DNA of 64,000 bases from Phoronis australis. Its lineage: Eukaryota; Phoronida; Phoronidae. The position numbers were made by a program, and so were the translations under genes. The notes beneath the pieces were generated by a model. That model was not told the origin of the DNA. It searched no databases and was given only the letters and a program-made list of their open reading frames with translations. Positions 35,677 through 47,617 of this stretch are shown piece after piece. Where the stretch lies: positions 709,150 to 773,149 of the forward strand of contig NMRA01000059.1 in assembly GCA_002633005.1 (NCBI GenBank), in the 5' to 3' direction. Position 1 is the stretch's first letter; the number at the start of each line of letters is the position of its first letter.

Positions 35677-35947
35677 AGGCGAAGGCAACCTTTTTTCATG
35701 TCACTTTTAGCAAAAATAAGGTTCGTTGATTATCCCAGACACATTTTTCACTTAACTACAGCTTTTTGTAATGTGATTAATTTCTCGTCCTCTGCTCCGG
35801 AAGTGACGTTTTGGGAGGCAAGAGTTTCGCGCCAATTTCTTTTCATTATAGTCTGACTGTGAGAGCTGTCGAGTCAGTCATTGTTCTACCTCGGTTGTGA
35901 TAAGTTCGGTCGTCGTTTGCTTTTGTTTACAAGTCAGTCAACATGCC
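35677..35947. repeat. left terminal inverted repeat of THAP element
   Basis: Begins AGGCGAAGGCAACC. Contains GGAAGTGACGTTTTGGGAGG and ends with GTCAGTCAACATGC, so the ATG of the THAP frame is the last part of the repeat. Confidence 0.85.
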
Positions 35948-36356
35948 ACGCTGTTGCTGCGTGCCGGGATGTACTCATTATCATCTCACACGCGCTTTGG
36001 GTACCTTGCGTCGCTTTCCTAAGGATGACACACTTCGCTGTACTTGGCTAGCTCGTTCATGTGAAGAACGCAGCGCTACCCGTCCACGCAACGTACAAAC
36101 CAGTGGAGGGTTACCGAGTGTGTGGCGAGCATTTTCTGCCGTCAGATTATGACAGAGATATGAACGCTGAATTGATGAAGGTCCCTGCGAAACAACGCCT
36201 GAAGAAGGGTACCATACCGTCGCTGTTGATTCCCGGCAGTGCCCCGTCGCCAACTCCGAGAAGTGCGTTTTTGAAGCGAGAAGCTTCGCGAGCTGTAGTC
36301 ACTATATACAGTGACTGGAGGCGCTTCATCTACTGTCACCCGTGCCTCCAAACGTA
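35943..36356 (+). pseudogene. THAP zinc-finger domain, frameshifted
   Basis: Starts MPRCCCVPGCTHYH, giving the C-x(2-5)-C half of the C2CH zinc site, followed by RFPKDD and TWLARS. The frame is then lost around 36,055-36,065 by a small indel. In the neighbouring frame it resumes VHATYKPVEGYRVCGEHF, which supplies the C-x2-H half, then a basic stretch RLKKGTIPSLL in place of the usual AVPTIF box. THAP domains of this type bind DNA at transposon ends. The lesion makes the protein inactive. Confidence 0.7.
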
Positions 36357-36499
36357 ACCCATTGCGTTAAATTCCGGGAACTAGCAGTGATTCGCCCTGT
36401 GCTGTTGTCTCTAGCCCAGAGCCTGTAAGCAGCCCTGCAGCGATGTTGAGTAGTGGGAGTCGGAGTACAGGCCCAGTTCGACACCCAGTGAAGAGGACA

Positions 36500-36735
36500 T
36501 TTCGTAATCCAATGAACAGAACGGTGAGCCTAAGTTTGATAAGTTTAATGTGGACTTGTATTGGAGCTATTTGGAAGGTGCCAGGTGTGTGGCGAAGGAG
36601 TCACACGGCGGGATGTAAGCAGTTTGGGTGCTCAGATCACCCTCCAGTGGGAGTGTGTCGCGGGACACTCGGGCAAATGGGACAGTTCTTCCTCTGTACG
36701 TGAGACGATAATGAGTACACCCCAGTACTCAGTAA
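36500..36735 (+). pseudogene. transposase fragment of the THAP element
   Basis: Broken frames read KFDKFNVDLYWSYL and then ELFGRCQVCGEGVTRRDV and WECVAGHSGKWDSS. A C-x2-C … C-x2-GH-x-x-x-W pattern follows the THAP region in many invertebrate THAP transposases as I recall them. It stops abruptly at the right repeat, so the catalytic part has been deleted. Confidence 0.5.
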
Positions 36736-36740
36736 CATAC

Positions 36741-37014
36741 GCATGTTGACTGACTCGTAAGCAAAAGCAAACGACGGCCGAATTTATCAGAACCGAGGTA
36801 CAGTAGAACAATGACTGGCTCGACTGCTCTCAAAGTCAGACTATCTGAAAAGAAATTGGCGCGAAATTCTTGCCTCCCAAAACGTCACTTCCGGAGTAGA
36901 CGACGAGTAATTAATTAAATTACGAAAAGCAGTACATAAGTGAAAAATATGTCTTGCATAATCAACGAACCTTATTTTTGCTAAAAATGACATGAAAAAT
37001 GGTTGCCTTCGCCA
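36741..37014. repeat. right terminal inverted repeat of THAP element
   Basis: Reverse complement of the left repeat: starts GCATGTTGACTGAC, contains CCTCCCAAAACGTCACTTCC, ends GGTTGCCTTCGCCA. Confidence 0.85.
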
Positions 37015-37271
37015 TTAAAGACCAACGTCATACGTCATAACGCCATACAGAAACTGATACTGAGATACCAAGATGTCAAGAGTTGCTTACAAACGCAGCG
37101 CAGAGCCAAAAATGGACACATATACTATGTGACTTCTGTCATCGACTATCTTATAAAATGTAGATCTAATCAGAGTGTGCAGACATGCTTTGTCCAGCAT
37201 CAGATCGTGAGCTCGACTTAGGATAAGTCATATACAACGGGAACTACAGGATTGTTGAGATAGGGCGTTAC

Positions 37272-37403
37272 CGTTGATTTTGACTTTGATGGTACTATTC
37301 TCCACAGAGTTTGGATCAGGGCTGGCCGTTACACCACCGGCGCCACCAATTCCGATGTAGTTGGTTTTGTTATTTCGGAGGTCCACCACAGTGTCCTGGT
37401 CAC
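37272..37403 (-). CDS. large modular protein, exon 12
   Basis: Acceptor TGTCAATTAG, donor G|GTAACG; phase 1 in and out. Reads DQDTVVDLRNNKTNYIGIGG and ends STIKVKING. The THAP transposon sits in the intron just 3' of this exon. Confidence 0.65.
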
Positions 37404-38008
37404 CTAATTGACAACATATATGAGTTGAATTAGAATAAGAATAAATTTGTACAGGTATCACGTCTATTTACGTTAGAATACGTCCAAATTTTGCTAACTT
37501 ATGAACATCATACCATAGAAATGGCGCCTGATCAAGTTGATATGAAACTTGAAATATTCAAATACTATTCTGTATGACTGTTCAAATACCATGCGTTATG
37601 CAGTGTTCGCCTGAAGGCTGTTAGAAATTGTTTTGAAAATGTTCCACTTTTGCATGAGAGGATATCAAAAATAGTACTTTTATGTTTTTTATAAAAAGAG
37701 CCCCAAAGTTGTGTAGAACGATAACAAAGCGATAATACAAAAATGTTTCAGCGTTTTCCGATATGTCCTCGTGAGCATTTGCATCAAATGTAAATTGATC
37801 ACGTGATCAATATCGCTCTTTTGCAATGAATGCAACTTTCTTCTTTGCAAAATATTACTGAAACACATAGTCAAGCAACCACGTTAATAGCAGGTTGGAA
37901 TAAAGTCAACAATAAAACTCTGTAGACGTACTGTAATTTCCATAAAATATATAATTACCTGCAATGCGGTGAAAATCTATAAGTTTGTAGATATTTATAT
38001 AAGTACAC

Positions 38009-38227
38009 AGACTTGTCGACAAAGATCTACTTAAATATAACAAAATACATACTGGTACACCAGACTTGTCGACAAAGATCTACATATTTAAATATAACAA
38101 AATACATACTGGTACACCAGACTTGTCGACAAAGATCTACATAAATATAACAAAATACATACTGGTACACCAGACTTGTCGACAAAGATCTACATAAATA
38201 TAACAAAATATATACTGGTACACCAGC
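38009..38227. repeat. 53-bp tandem repeat, 4 copies
   Basis: Units begin CAGACTTGTCGACAAAGATC and end CATACTGGTACAC; the second is a few bases longer (intron between exons 11 and 12). Confidence 0.9.
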
Positions 38228-38758
38228 TAACTAGGTAATTAATAAGAAACTAAATAAGTACCAAGAAATTAATTAAACAATTAACAAACTGAATAGCTGA
38301 TTTACGAAACAAAACAAACAACAACTAACGAATTATTTAACGATTTATTTCCATACATGCAATAGTGTCTGACAATAAAACTGCCTTTCAGAAATTTTAT
38401 TGAAGTTTAATTTTTTTCAAAATCCATAATCAGTCGCTATTGAGATGTCGTGTAGAAGTCTATCATACTTGGGCATGACTTCACATTCTTCAAAAGGGGT
38501 TTTTGAAACAACGTTGTTCCTTGGCTGTTGCTTTTCTATATGAACAGCATTTAACTGTACTTTTGCAGTCTCTTTCGATTTTCTGAAATTGCACTAGGTT
38601 CAAATATACGTTTATTCGAACCCAATACGAAAAGAAGTTCTTTGCTTTTCATAAGGCATGTCTTGCGCCAGGGCCAGTACCACAGAAATGCCGACATGGT
38701 ACCCAGAATTAATCACGTAATACACAGAATTACTCACGTAATATACAGATCCGTTTAC

Positions 38759-38901
38759 TTGTCACAACTTTTCTCACTTGAGCTTTAGTCACCGCGTACA
38801 GTGTGTGTGTGGCACATTGGCCAGGCTCCAGTCGGAAGAACGTATCCTTTTTAACCTGTTCGATGTTCTTGGAGTAGTTTTTGTTTCCATGTACAGAAAG
38901 A
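38759..38901 (-). CDS. large modular protein, exon 11
   Basis: Acceptor CAATGTTGCAG, donor A|GTAAAC; phase 2 in, phase 1 out. Reads SVHGNKNYSKNIEQVKKD and a strand CATHTLYAVTKAQVRKVV. Confidence 0.65.
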
Positions 38902-39398
38902 CTGCAACATTGAAGAATGACAATATAACGCATGGACACCGGTGCGGGTTTATATGCTGGAATGCGCACGTAACAAAAACTTTTTAGCAGTAGCCAAAAA
39001 GGAATTATTACGATAATGGCACGAACGATTTTTCATGTCACAAAAACCGTATTTGCATCAAAGTTATATCTGATGCTTGCAATAACAAAATCGACAAAAC
39101 TGCATATATGGACCATTGTTAGCGCTTATCATTGATGTTTGAGAAAAACGACTTGTTTCCGTTTGAACTAAAAAAGACCTGCATGTATGGAGTATCCACG
39201 GACCATCACACATACAGAACGAAGGTAAGACTTTGACCCTGGCAGACTTTCTCCATTTATACACCAGAACCACGGGTGTCAACACCACTGAATCATTCGA
39301 CTAAAAGTAACACCAGTATTGTGATAACGTCAGCTTTGTTATGAAACTATTGGTCCCTAAACTAAGTGATGCTCGTTCATGTAAGCTATGTTACAAAC

Positions 39399-39519
39399 CT
39401 TTCGGTTTGAGTCCCCTGGAAAATCAACTTCCCATCTTTTATTTCAACCTTCGTGGTGTTACTCAGGCCGACCAGCACAGGCGGCAGCAAAGTTCCTCCA
39501 TCGGTTTCGATTCCGTATT
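39399..39519 (-). CDS. large modular protein, exon 10
   Basis: Acceptor TTCCATTTCACAG, donor AG|GTTTGT; phase 1 in, phase 2 out. It reads YGIETDGGTLLPPVLVGLSN in the frame required by its neighbours, starting the short-exon C-terminal region. Confidence 0.65.
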
Positions 39520-41163
39520 CTGTGAAATGGAAGGAAGCAAACTAACTCTGTGAACTGCAAAATGCATATTTGTCAACCATTCTAAGTAAAAACGAGACGG
39601 TTCCTGTTTCATTCTTTTCCGTGGTCTCAACACATTTTCCACCCCACCTGCAGCCCCGTTCCAGCCTTCAATATTCAGTCGGCATCGTGGGAACCGAAAA
39701 TAAGTTTCCGCCTGTATTGAACTTCGGAAGTCGCAGGAGTTAATACTCGAACAGTAAGATTGTGAAGGCTTTGCCCACATGAAATCTACGTGAAATTAAA
39801 AGTATAACAAAACTATTATGATGAGGGGACCAATAGGTGCCCTCTCAATTGTTGGGCGGGTCAGCCTGGTATGATCAATTACGAGCCAGAACAGATCGGA
39901 GCCGCCTACTAGTCTCTGATAGGGTACTGGTCTACCCAGTCTTCAAGAAACAGTAAGATAGCAGGAAATACACAAGCGGAAGTTTATTTCAAGCGCCTTG
40001 AAACTTGCGCTACTAAGAATGTATGTGAGGGTATTCGCGTACATTGGCGCCCGTACAATTAAACACAGCGGCATTGTTAAGTAAAAAACTTTTAATTGCT
40101 ATTGGAGTAAGTTAGATACTTCGAAAAAACGGATAGACATGACAGGTTTTCGAACGTACATGTATGGGGGTATTGCCGATAATGACTATAAATTGGGACC
40201 CTCAGTCCCGTCTAAATCTAGACGGTTATTAATTAGCAACTGATAAATTTCAAACATGAAACCAAAAATAACTTTGGTATGGACCATTATCGGTCGTAAA
40301 ATGAGTCCATTAATCTCCCTTACTCTGAATATATAATGATATCTGGGATTGGGAAGAATTGAATTCACGCTTTGTTATTGGTCAACACCAGCTCGAAAAG
40401 TTGGCTTGTCCCGGCGGGTCATATTCGGCGAAATTATCGGTTTTACATACGAAAAACACATTTTGGGAATTACTTGTGGATACGATAGCGTTATTGGCTT
40501 TGAAAAGAGCTAAAAAACAATAAATTCCGTTGTTTTTGTGATTTTATGACAAATCAACAATTTTCGACGTTGTCTGTCAGACATTCAGTGAAATCAAAGT
40601 CGTTGGTTTTACCAAATACAATAATGCTTTAATACTCTGCCATTTATCGATTGGGACTTAGCTCCACAAGCAGAATGCTTGACTGCGACTGTGAAGGCTC
40701 GAATCCGTGGTGGGACTGTTCTAAGAAAAACACTTTTCTCGCCGACGATGTCACGTTAAGCGTGAAGCATGGTCCTGCACTAGAAATTTCAGTTCGTCCA
40801 AGTGTAGGAATTACCCGACTAATATCAGTAGGAAATAAGTTGAGACCAGTTTTACAACGGCAAGTGGTCAGTTTAAACCAATCGTTCGTCTATTTGGCAG
40901 AATGGGACTTCACAATAACTTAAAAAGAAAGCAAAGTTTACATTCTTTGAGCAACGCCAGGTTGCCCCGTGTAAACTTCTCTAAAGGTGTGCACTGTAAA
41001 GGCCTTCATGTCTCCAACTGCAGACGTACCGTGGCCTTCAAAGTGAATGTTGTTTGTATTGTGATTGCAGTTTAGTGAAAAACCAACACGCTTGGGTGAG
41101 AAAAACTACAAAACTTACATTTTGCTTCGTTCAATGACAGATTTAGTAGATGTAAAGGCTTAC
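39520..41163. other. intron of the large gene with SINE-like fragment
   Basis: Splice phase of exons 9 and 10 agrees directly, so no exon is expected here. Only the tRNA-like fragment at 40,648 was recognised. Confidence 0.5.
40648..40712 (+). repeat. tRNA-derived SINE-like fragment
   Basis: TTAGCTCCACAAGCAGAATG resembles an A box and GGCTCGAATCC a B box at normal spacing. The acceptor stem does not pair, so it is not a tRNA gene. Confidence 0.45.
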
Positions 41164-44100
41164 CGTAGAACTCTACATCCGTAGATCCGCCCTTCCATTC
41201 CAGAGAAGTTGAAGTTTGATCACTCGTAGCCAGAACTTTTGGAGGAAGTTTTACATCCGACTTGGTTCCTTTTGCTTGGACGGCAATATCGGCAACATTC
41301 GGTGGCTTGTAGTCAGTTGTAACATTACAAGACAAAAGTGAAGTTAGGCCAGCAGAATTCAGGGCCCGAATATTAAAAAAGTATTTTGTATTGTGGACGA
41401 GAGGCACTTTGAACGCATTTAATCGAATTCGGTTATCAAGTTTGACATTAGACCAGGTATAAACATCGTCATTTCCATGAGACGTTCCCACAGAAATCGT
41501 ATAGCTCACCACAACAGAAGCATCCTCAAAACACTCCCAGTAGGCGCCGAATGTGGTATTACTTCCTAAATAATCTATTGGTTCAGTCATAGATTTCGAT
41601 GGATCCAGGCAGAAGATTATTTCGAACTTAGGAGGTGTAATATCGACGGTGATTCCATTCGCTATGACTGTGGTTGACTCACCAACGTAGTTTATAGCTT
41701 TAGCTACAACAAAGTACACACTTGGTTGAAAGTAGTACTGCGTTTCGTTTATGTTTAAACCTTGCACGGCTTTATTTTCTCCTGAAGACAAGGAGAGCCC
41801 AGACAATGTGATTGGATAAGTGTTAAAATCGTCCGGGTTGCAGGCTGGGTTACAAGTGAAATCGCAATCACTTTTACAAGGAGCGCAGGGGCGATCAACC
41901 AACTTCAGAGGAAGCACGTCGGTGACTCCATTGTTCTTGGTTCCTATGCCCATCCACATTTCTTTGATCTTGCTCTCTTTGTCGTAGAACGCCTTGCCGA
42001 ACATACATGCCTTCGTTTTTGGAAGGGCTACATTGAAGTTTTTGAACAACGCCTCTGATGAGTAATCTGGGGGTGTCGATGGTATGTAGCTGTTACGGCT
42101 CCAAACACGAACTTGGCACTTGGTTTTGTAAGGTTTCGATATTCCGTAAAGTGCCGCACGCTCCTTGTTGGCAATTAGTAGTCGCGAGTTCCAGGTGTCT
42201 ACGCCTGACGATGCGTCTAGATCGACAGTGATCTTAAAGTCAAATGTTGAAGTGTACGGGCTGAAGTCAATTTGTGCCCATTGGTGTTTAAGTTCATCCT
42301 CTTTGCCCACAGCAAAGAACATCACATGATAGGTGCCGTTGATGTCGAAACCAAGAAAGTGCACGCCTATTGTTGGTTTAAGCTTAGCGGCATTTTTCTG
42401 TGAAAGGGATGAGTTGAAAGAAACGTTTTCTTTTAAAACTTGTTTATCCTGTCCTCCTCCTTCTGTAGCGTTTTCGGAAATATTGGCAACTTTGAGATCC
42501 GATTCTTTCGGAGTCATAGCAACAAAGGGTAAATCAAATTGAGTGAACTTAGAAATGTCAGCCTCTTCCGTTAAAACAAAGGTGGTTACCATTTCTTTAC
42601 CACCTATGCCTTTCAGAATACCACTGTAGTTCCCTTCGTTGGTGTCTTGTTCAAATTCTATGCCACTGATGTGCAAATGCTGATTGATAGTTTTTGCTTC
42701 CAAGGCAATGGCGTCGTTGCTGACCCCGACATTGGCATCGTTGTAATAAACAGACGGCTTGTCGCTACTCTGTTCAGGAATGGTGTTGTAGGCAGTTATC
42801 AGAGCCGATATTTGACCAGTTTTAATCAACGTATATGGAGTTTGAGAAGGGCAATTATCACTAACTCCAGCGTGGTCAACGCTGTAAACTGCTTTTATGG
42901 TTGTCAGAGATGTCTGGAAATAAATGCTCTTCTTCCACTCTTCGTAATGGATATTTCCTGCTACAGGTGGTGTGTTGTCTACAAATATCGGAAGGCTCCA
43001 TTTTTGAATTTTGAGACCAGCGTGATTGGTTGCAACAACTTTTACAAAATAGGGCGTTAAGATAGCCAGCTGGAGATCTTCGAACAGAATTTTCGAATTG
43101 TTTTGCACTTTTACTTCAGGATAAATCAGAGAAACGTGCTTTTCATCGAAGGTGCGATTTGGACATACAGTCTGCTGATAAAGGGACAAGCCAAAAGAGT
43201 CTATTCCACTTTCTGGGTCAGAGAAATTGTGCCATTGTACGAACATTGAATCAAAAGACGAAACGTAAGACAACAAGTCCGCAGTCTGAGTACCAACTGT
43301 GATAGTGCCGCTGACGGGGTTCGTTAAGTCAATAATCAGGCTATTAGATGTAGCTCGTTTGCAATTACCAGCCAAATCGAAAGCCCGAACGGTTGCATAA
43401 TAGGTATGCCCGTGCTTTAAAGACAGCCCTGTAAATTTTTTCAGGGCATCAGTCCCAACGGAGGTGAGCGGGGCTATGTCGTATAGCCCAGTCTCGTTTG
43501 AAATGGTACATGGCTGAGTATAAGTGGGCTCCGTAGACGAGACTGCTACGTCATACCGACGAATAGCGAGCTCTGATCCAAACGCCGTCCAAATCACTTG
43601 TATAGAGTTCGTGTTTCGCTGTGCTTTTAGAACCGTCACGACCCCAGGTATAACGGAGTCATTGTATCCAACGAAAATGCCATTTGAAGACACTGTCACC
43701 GTACTTCCAGCTTGACTGGTAGCTCGAACTGTCACGTAGTACTTGACCTTCTTCGGCGTAAGACTCAAACCCGTGAACGTGTGCTGGGTGTTCAGTCCCA
43801 CTTCTACAAACGGATGAATGTTTTGTTGCCTAGAAGCTGTAGCTTTATCGTCACCCAGCGCGACTTCGTACTTAACGATAGTCTGACTTGGATTGGTCCT
43901 AAGCGTCTTGTTCGACCTTCTGCCGAAAGATTTCCAACGCCCATGGATTTCAGAGCTTGACTGCTGATATTCAACGTCTCCCACCAACCCTTCTACCACA
44001 ATTCCAGGTTCCGGTGATTCGATGCTAACTTCAACGCCGTCTGATTTAGCAATGAACTTCCGTTCAATAATATCCACCAATTCAACAATTACGTAATAGG

Positions 44101-44519
44101 TTTTATCATTTTCTAATTTCAACGAGTCGTCATTTAGATTGCTGAAGCCAACTGGGAATGCCTTAAAAGCTTGCATTTCGAGTCCGTCTATCCTGTATAT
44201 TGCCCACCTGGCTTCTTTGAGTTCACAGCCGCCCTCAAGTTGCCAAAAGGCGTCGATTTCCGACAGTGAAACCTGGTAGGCAATATCAGATGATGTTTTG
44301 CCGTCGTTGACACGCAGTTTTGGGCTAGGGCTCACGGTTACGTAAGAGCTATGAGATTCTGTATACATGCCCACTTTGTTGTATGCCTTAACGGTAACGT
44401 ATACGCGAGAGCCAGCGTTTATCGCAAGACTTCCAATAGTGAACTTTGATGAAGTTCCGACATTGTGGAAGGGCTTAACGTCTTCTTTCCCAGGCGCAGT
44501 ACCCACTGCTGCTTCAAGC
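41164..44519 (-). CDS. large modular protein, exon 9 (3,356 bp): many modules and a Cys-rich stretch
   Basis: Acceptor TTTTATCAATCAG, donor G|GTAAGC; phase 2 in, phase 1 out. About nine modules occur, some with clear linkers (IDLTNPVSG, VDNTPPVAG, VDITPPKFE) and strands such as YYVTVRATSQAG and YYATVRAFDLAG. Between modules lies a ~350-residue region without the linker motif, containing VHFLGFDINGTYHVMFF and ending in a cysteine-rich piece (CAPCKSDCDFTCNPAC). That region may be a separate domain inserted in a module; I do not recognise it. A single exon this long is unusual next to the short 3' exons. Confidence 0.8.
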
Positions 44520-45254
44520 CTGATTGATAAAATAATAGACAAATATTTAACTTATTTTGTAAACTTCATATATTAAAACTTTGTATTCCTTGCACGCGTT
44601 TAAGTTGGAATTGAGTGTGCATATTCGACAACAACAAATAGTTTGGTTCATATGATGCCCATTTTCCACAAGGTGATTACTGTTTTTGTTTGATTTGTGG
44701 GAGACATAATAATTGAAATTCTGAAATGCAGCGAGTTAATACTACCAGTTTTCTACGATTGAATGACGCGTTGATTTGGCACCGAGACATTACCGTATGT
44801 ACACACAGCTCAACTCGAAAACTGACCCAACTGCCTGGCACACTTCGAGCCAACTTGCAAATTTGACTCAAACCTCACAAATCGCTGGTCACACTAGTAG
44901 GCTTCAGTTTAACACGATGTGGTTAAATTTGCGAATACAGTCCCGAGTACAATTCATTAGTGTCTGGTCCCGATGCGCTAAGCTCTGGAATTTATTTTGT
45001 CCAAAATCATTTAAGTTTCAGATTCTAGAACTCAATTAGCGTACTCAGTGTTTCTTTAGTTATCCGAAGAACTGTCCACAAGTAAACAAGTGAGATTCAC
45101 TGTAAAATGTTTTGATGTTTCAATTTTCGGGTTTTCGTATTTTAGACGTCTCGATTTTAAATAATAAATTTTATACCTCAATATCAGCCTCGAATGGGAA
45201 ATACAACCGCTAAATAACCCATTTAGTTCTTTAACGGCGTTAGATAACAGTTTG

Positions 45255-45335
45255 GCGGGAATCCGAGGACGTTTTCGAACCCGGTCCGCAAAAGTTTTGG
45301 GTCGTCGACTTTACCACTGCACCACTCAGCGGCTG
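45255..45335 (-). repeat. tRNA-derived SINE-like fragment
   Basis: On the minus strand GTGGTGCAGTGGTAAAGTCG (A box) and CGGGTTCGAA (B box). Confidence 0.5.
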
Positions 45336-45890
45336 ACGTCATCGAACGTAAAAATAGAATACTTAAATGAGCACGCGCAAACAATCGCATGTTCATCAAA
45401 CGGCATTGTACCGAGTTTTATACGTCGTGAAAAACAATACAAAATGTCAATTAAAACGACATTTTTACTTCAGTAAAATTTATCTATCATTTTCTCTCAC
45501 TTGTAAATCATCGATCTCCAGTTTGAATGCGAGTAACGTGTGGTCGGGATGCTTTGACTTGGACATTAAACTCAGTAACCAGTGGTAACCTGCATTAGCA
45601 GACGATAATTTCACGGTGGAAGCTTAGCATGATAAGATGTGCAGTAAGCTAGAGTAGTTATTCAAAATAAAATTTATTTTACAGATCCAATTTAGTTGTA
45701 TATTTTTCAATTTTTTATTAGCTTTAAGTAAAACTTAATTTTAACAAGAAAAACTCGGCGTTTCTTGGAAGGTCACGACCTGTGACCTCAGGCCTCTGAC
45801 ATAGGAAGTATTTCCAAAAGCCAAGGCGAGTCGAGAAAGGTAGATCGATTCATTACAATGTTTCTCGTTCGTTCAGTATGTGGTATAAAT

Positions 45891-46009
45891 AGATTATTAC
45901 ATTTTCTCAGTCATTATCCCTCTTATCTAGAGCCCTCGTAGATTTTGGAGAATCATCGCCCAAGGGCTCTAGATTACGGGGGATAACGACTGAGAAAATG
46001 TAATAATCT
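45891..46009. repeat. 119-bp near-perfect hairpin
   Basis: The left arm starts AGATTATTACATTTTCTCAG and the right arm ends CTGAGAAAATGTAATAATCT. The outer 22 bases pair perfectly and the inner part (TTATCCC…CTAGAGCCCT) pairs with a few mismatches, leaving a ~25-base loop. Located in the intron between exons 8 and 9. Confidence 0.9.
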
Positions 46010-46178
46010 TTATGGAAGCAACATAAAAAAATTTTGGCATAGGTGACGTACATGTAAAAGCTTCTTCCCAATAAAAAGACTTTACATTGATTTGATCAGT
46101 GTGTTTCGAATTTTAATTCAAGTTAAAACTTCGAAGAATCTTTACACAACTATGTAAATTAGAGCATTAAGTACTTAC

Positions 46179-47617
46179 CTATCGAGGCCGGTTTCCCCAT
46201 CAGTGAAGCCTGTAACCTCCACATCGACGAAAGTTTGCGAAACTTGGCACTTCGCAGAGCCGCTGGTACTTCCCGTGACTATGGAAACGGCCCCTGTGGT
46301 AGGTGGCGTCAAATCCACTTGCACTTTAGCTGGTCTCCAGGAGGACATATTGAGATGGTTCACAACATCGATCCTAACATAGATGTGACCATTCGTCAAC
46401 GATTTCAGGATAGTATTGATGTTCAGTTTCCAGCTGTTTTTAGACACGCTGACAAAACTAGATGGAATGAGATCGTCTATACCCTCTTTCTTGCCCACGC
46501 CAATTCTCACAGAGTTGATGAAGCTTTCCTTTTCATTAATGTTCCATTCGCATGCCACGATCGGAGTGGTGGGAGCGGTATAAGGCGAACATGTGAAAGA
46601 CGATATACGTGGTGGTGTGGTGTCAATGGTCAAGGCAGGGGACATGACAGACGCCCAGTTTGTTGCGGCGTCCGCGGACTCTACTGTCAAAAACCCGGTT
46701 AAAGAATTTGCGAGTGATAATTCCCCGACAGGTACAAAGTTTTCCTGCGTGACTGTAACGTTACGATGGTCGGCCAAATACGGCAATGAGCCATAACGGT
46801 ACGACGTCTGTGCCACGGATGTTTCTTTCTCCACAATTTTCCATCTATATTCTATGTTGTCAGTCTCTGACCTGTAGAGTGGCTCGTCTGAGACAACTTT
46901 AAGCTCTGCAACTTGGGTTATTTCTAAAGACGGCGCTTTACTGTCTACCACTATGCCATCTGTACTAGACACAATGAATGTTTCGTGACACCTGTGCCCT
47001 GTCACTGCACGAATTGTCGCATGATACTTAGCGTTGTTATCGAGGTCAACGTTCGCTTGTGCAAAACCATGTGTCTTGTTCTTCATAACAAGACCGTAAG
47101 ACGTGAAGTCCTGAATGTCAGAAAATCCCGACTTTGTTCCGATTGCCCATTGGTACGTAACGATGTTACAAGCTTCGCTTTCGAAACCCTGGAAACTCAT
47201 GGCTAGAGATGCCATATTGTTCTGCACACTTTCGTCAATGAACAGCTCTCGACCATCGTAAGCGACTCCCGGTACATTACCTTTGAGTACTTTGATTGGC
47301 TTAGAGGAAATTGACGTGGGAGATTCCGTGCCTGCTCCATTCTTTGCTTTTACCGTCACATAGTATTTGATGCCAGAGACGGCGGTAACTTGCAGGTTCA
47401 AGCCAGTTATGCGGCCATGCGTCTCGGTGCCAAAATCTTTGAAGCCACCCGTGACCGACGTGTCTCCAGGGCTAGTGCCTACACCAACGAGATAGGAAGA
47501 AATTCCACTCTGCTCATCTCTAGCCAGCCACGATGCCAGAATGTTTCGGTTCTCGATCACAATGACGGAACCGTCGACATCAACATTTTCATCGTCAGCC
47601 GTCAGACCAATGATTAC
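46179..47617 (-). CDS. large modular protein, exon 8: four to five FN3-like modules
   Basis: Acceptor TTTGATTGTAG, donor AG|GTAAGT; phase 0 in, phase 2 out. Includes LARDEQSGISSYLVGVG, KYYVTVKAKNGAG, the variant linker VDSKAPS, then IDTTPPRIS and VDLTPPTTG. It closes with GFTDGETGLD, which joins R-LEAAVG of the next exon to complete one module core across the intron. Confidence 0.8.

Larger units (their letters stand above)
35677..37014. mobile_element. THAP-encoding DNA transposon with long TIRs, Kolobok-like, internally deleted
   Basis: Terminal inverted repeats of about 270 bp: 35677-35947 and 36741-37014, alignable along their length with modest mismatches and small gaps. TTAA lies immediately outside both ends (35673-35676 and 37015-37018). 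Inside are a broken THAP-domain frame and a short piece of transposase-like sequence. TTAA target sites together with a THAP-bearing transposase are features of the Kolobok superfamily; P elements also carry THAP but use 8-bp duplications. At 1.34 kb it is too short to be autonomous. It lies in the intron between exons 12 and 13 of the large gene. Confidence 0.7.

Noticed and set aside
40648-40712. Possible true tRNA gene
   Set aside because: A and B boxes are present but the acceptor and anticodon stems do not pair; treated as SINE-derived.
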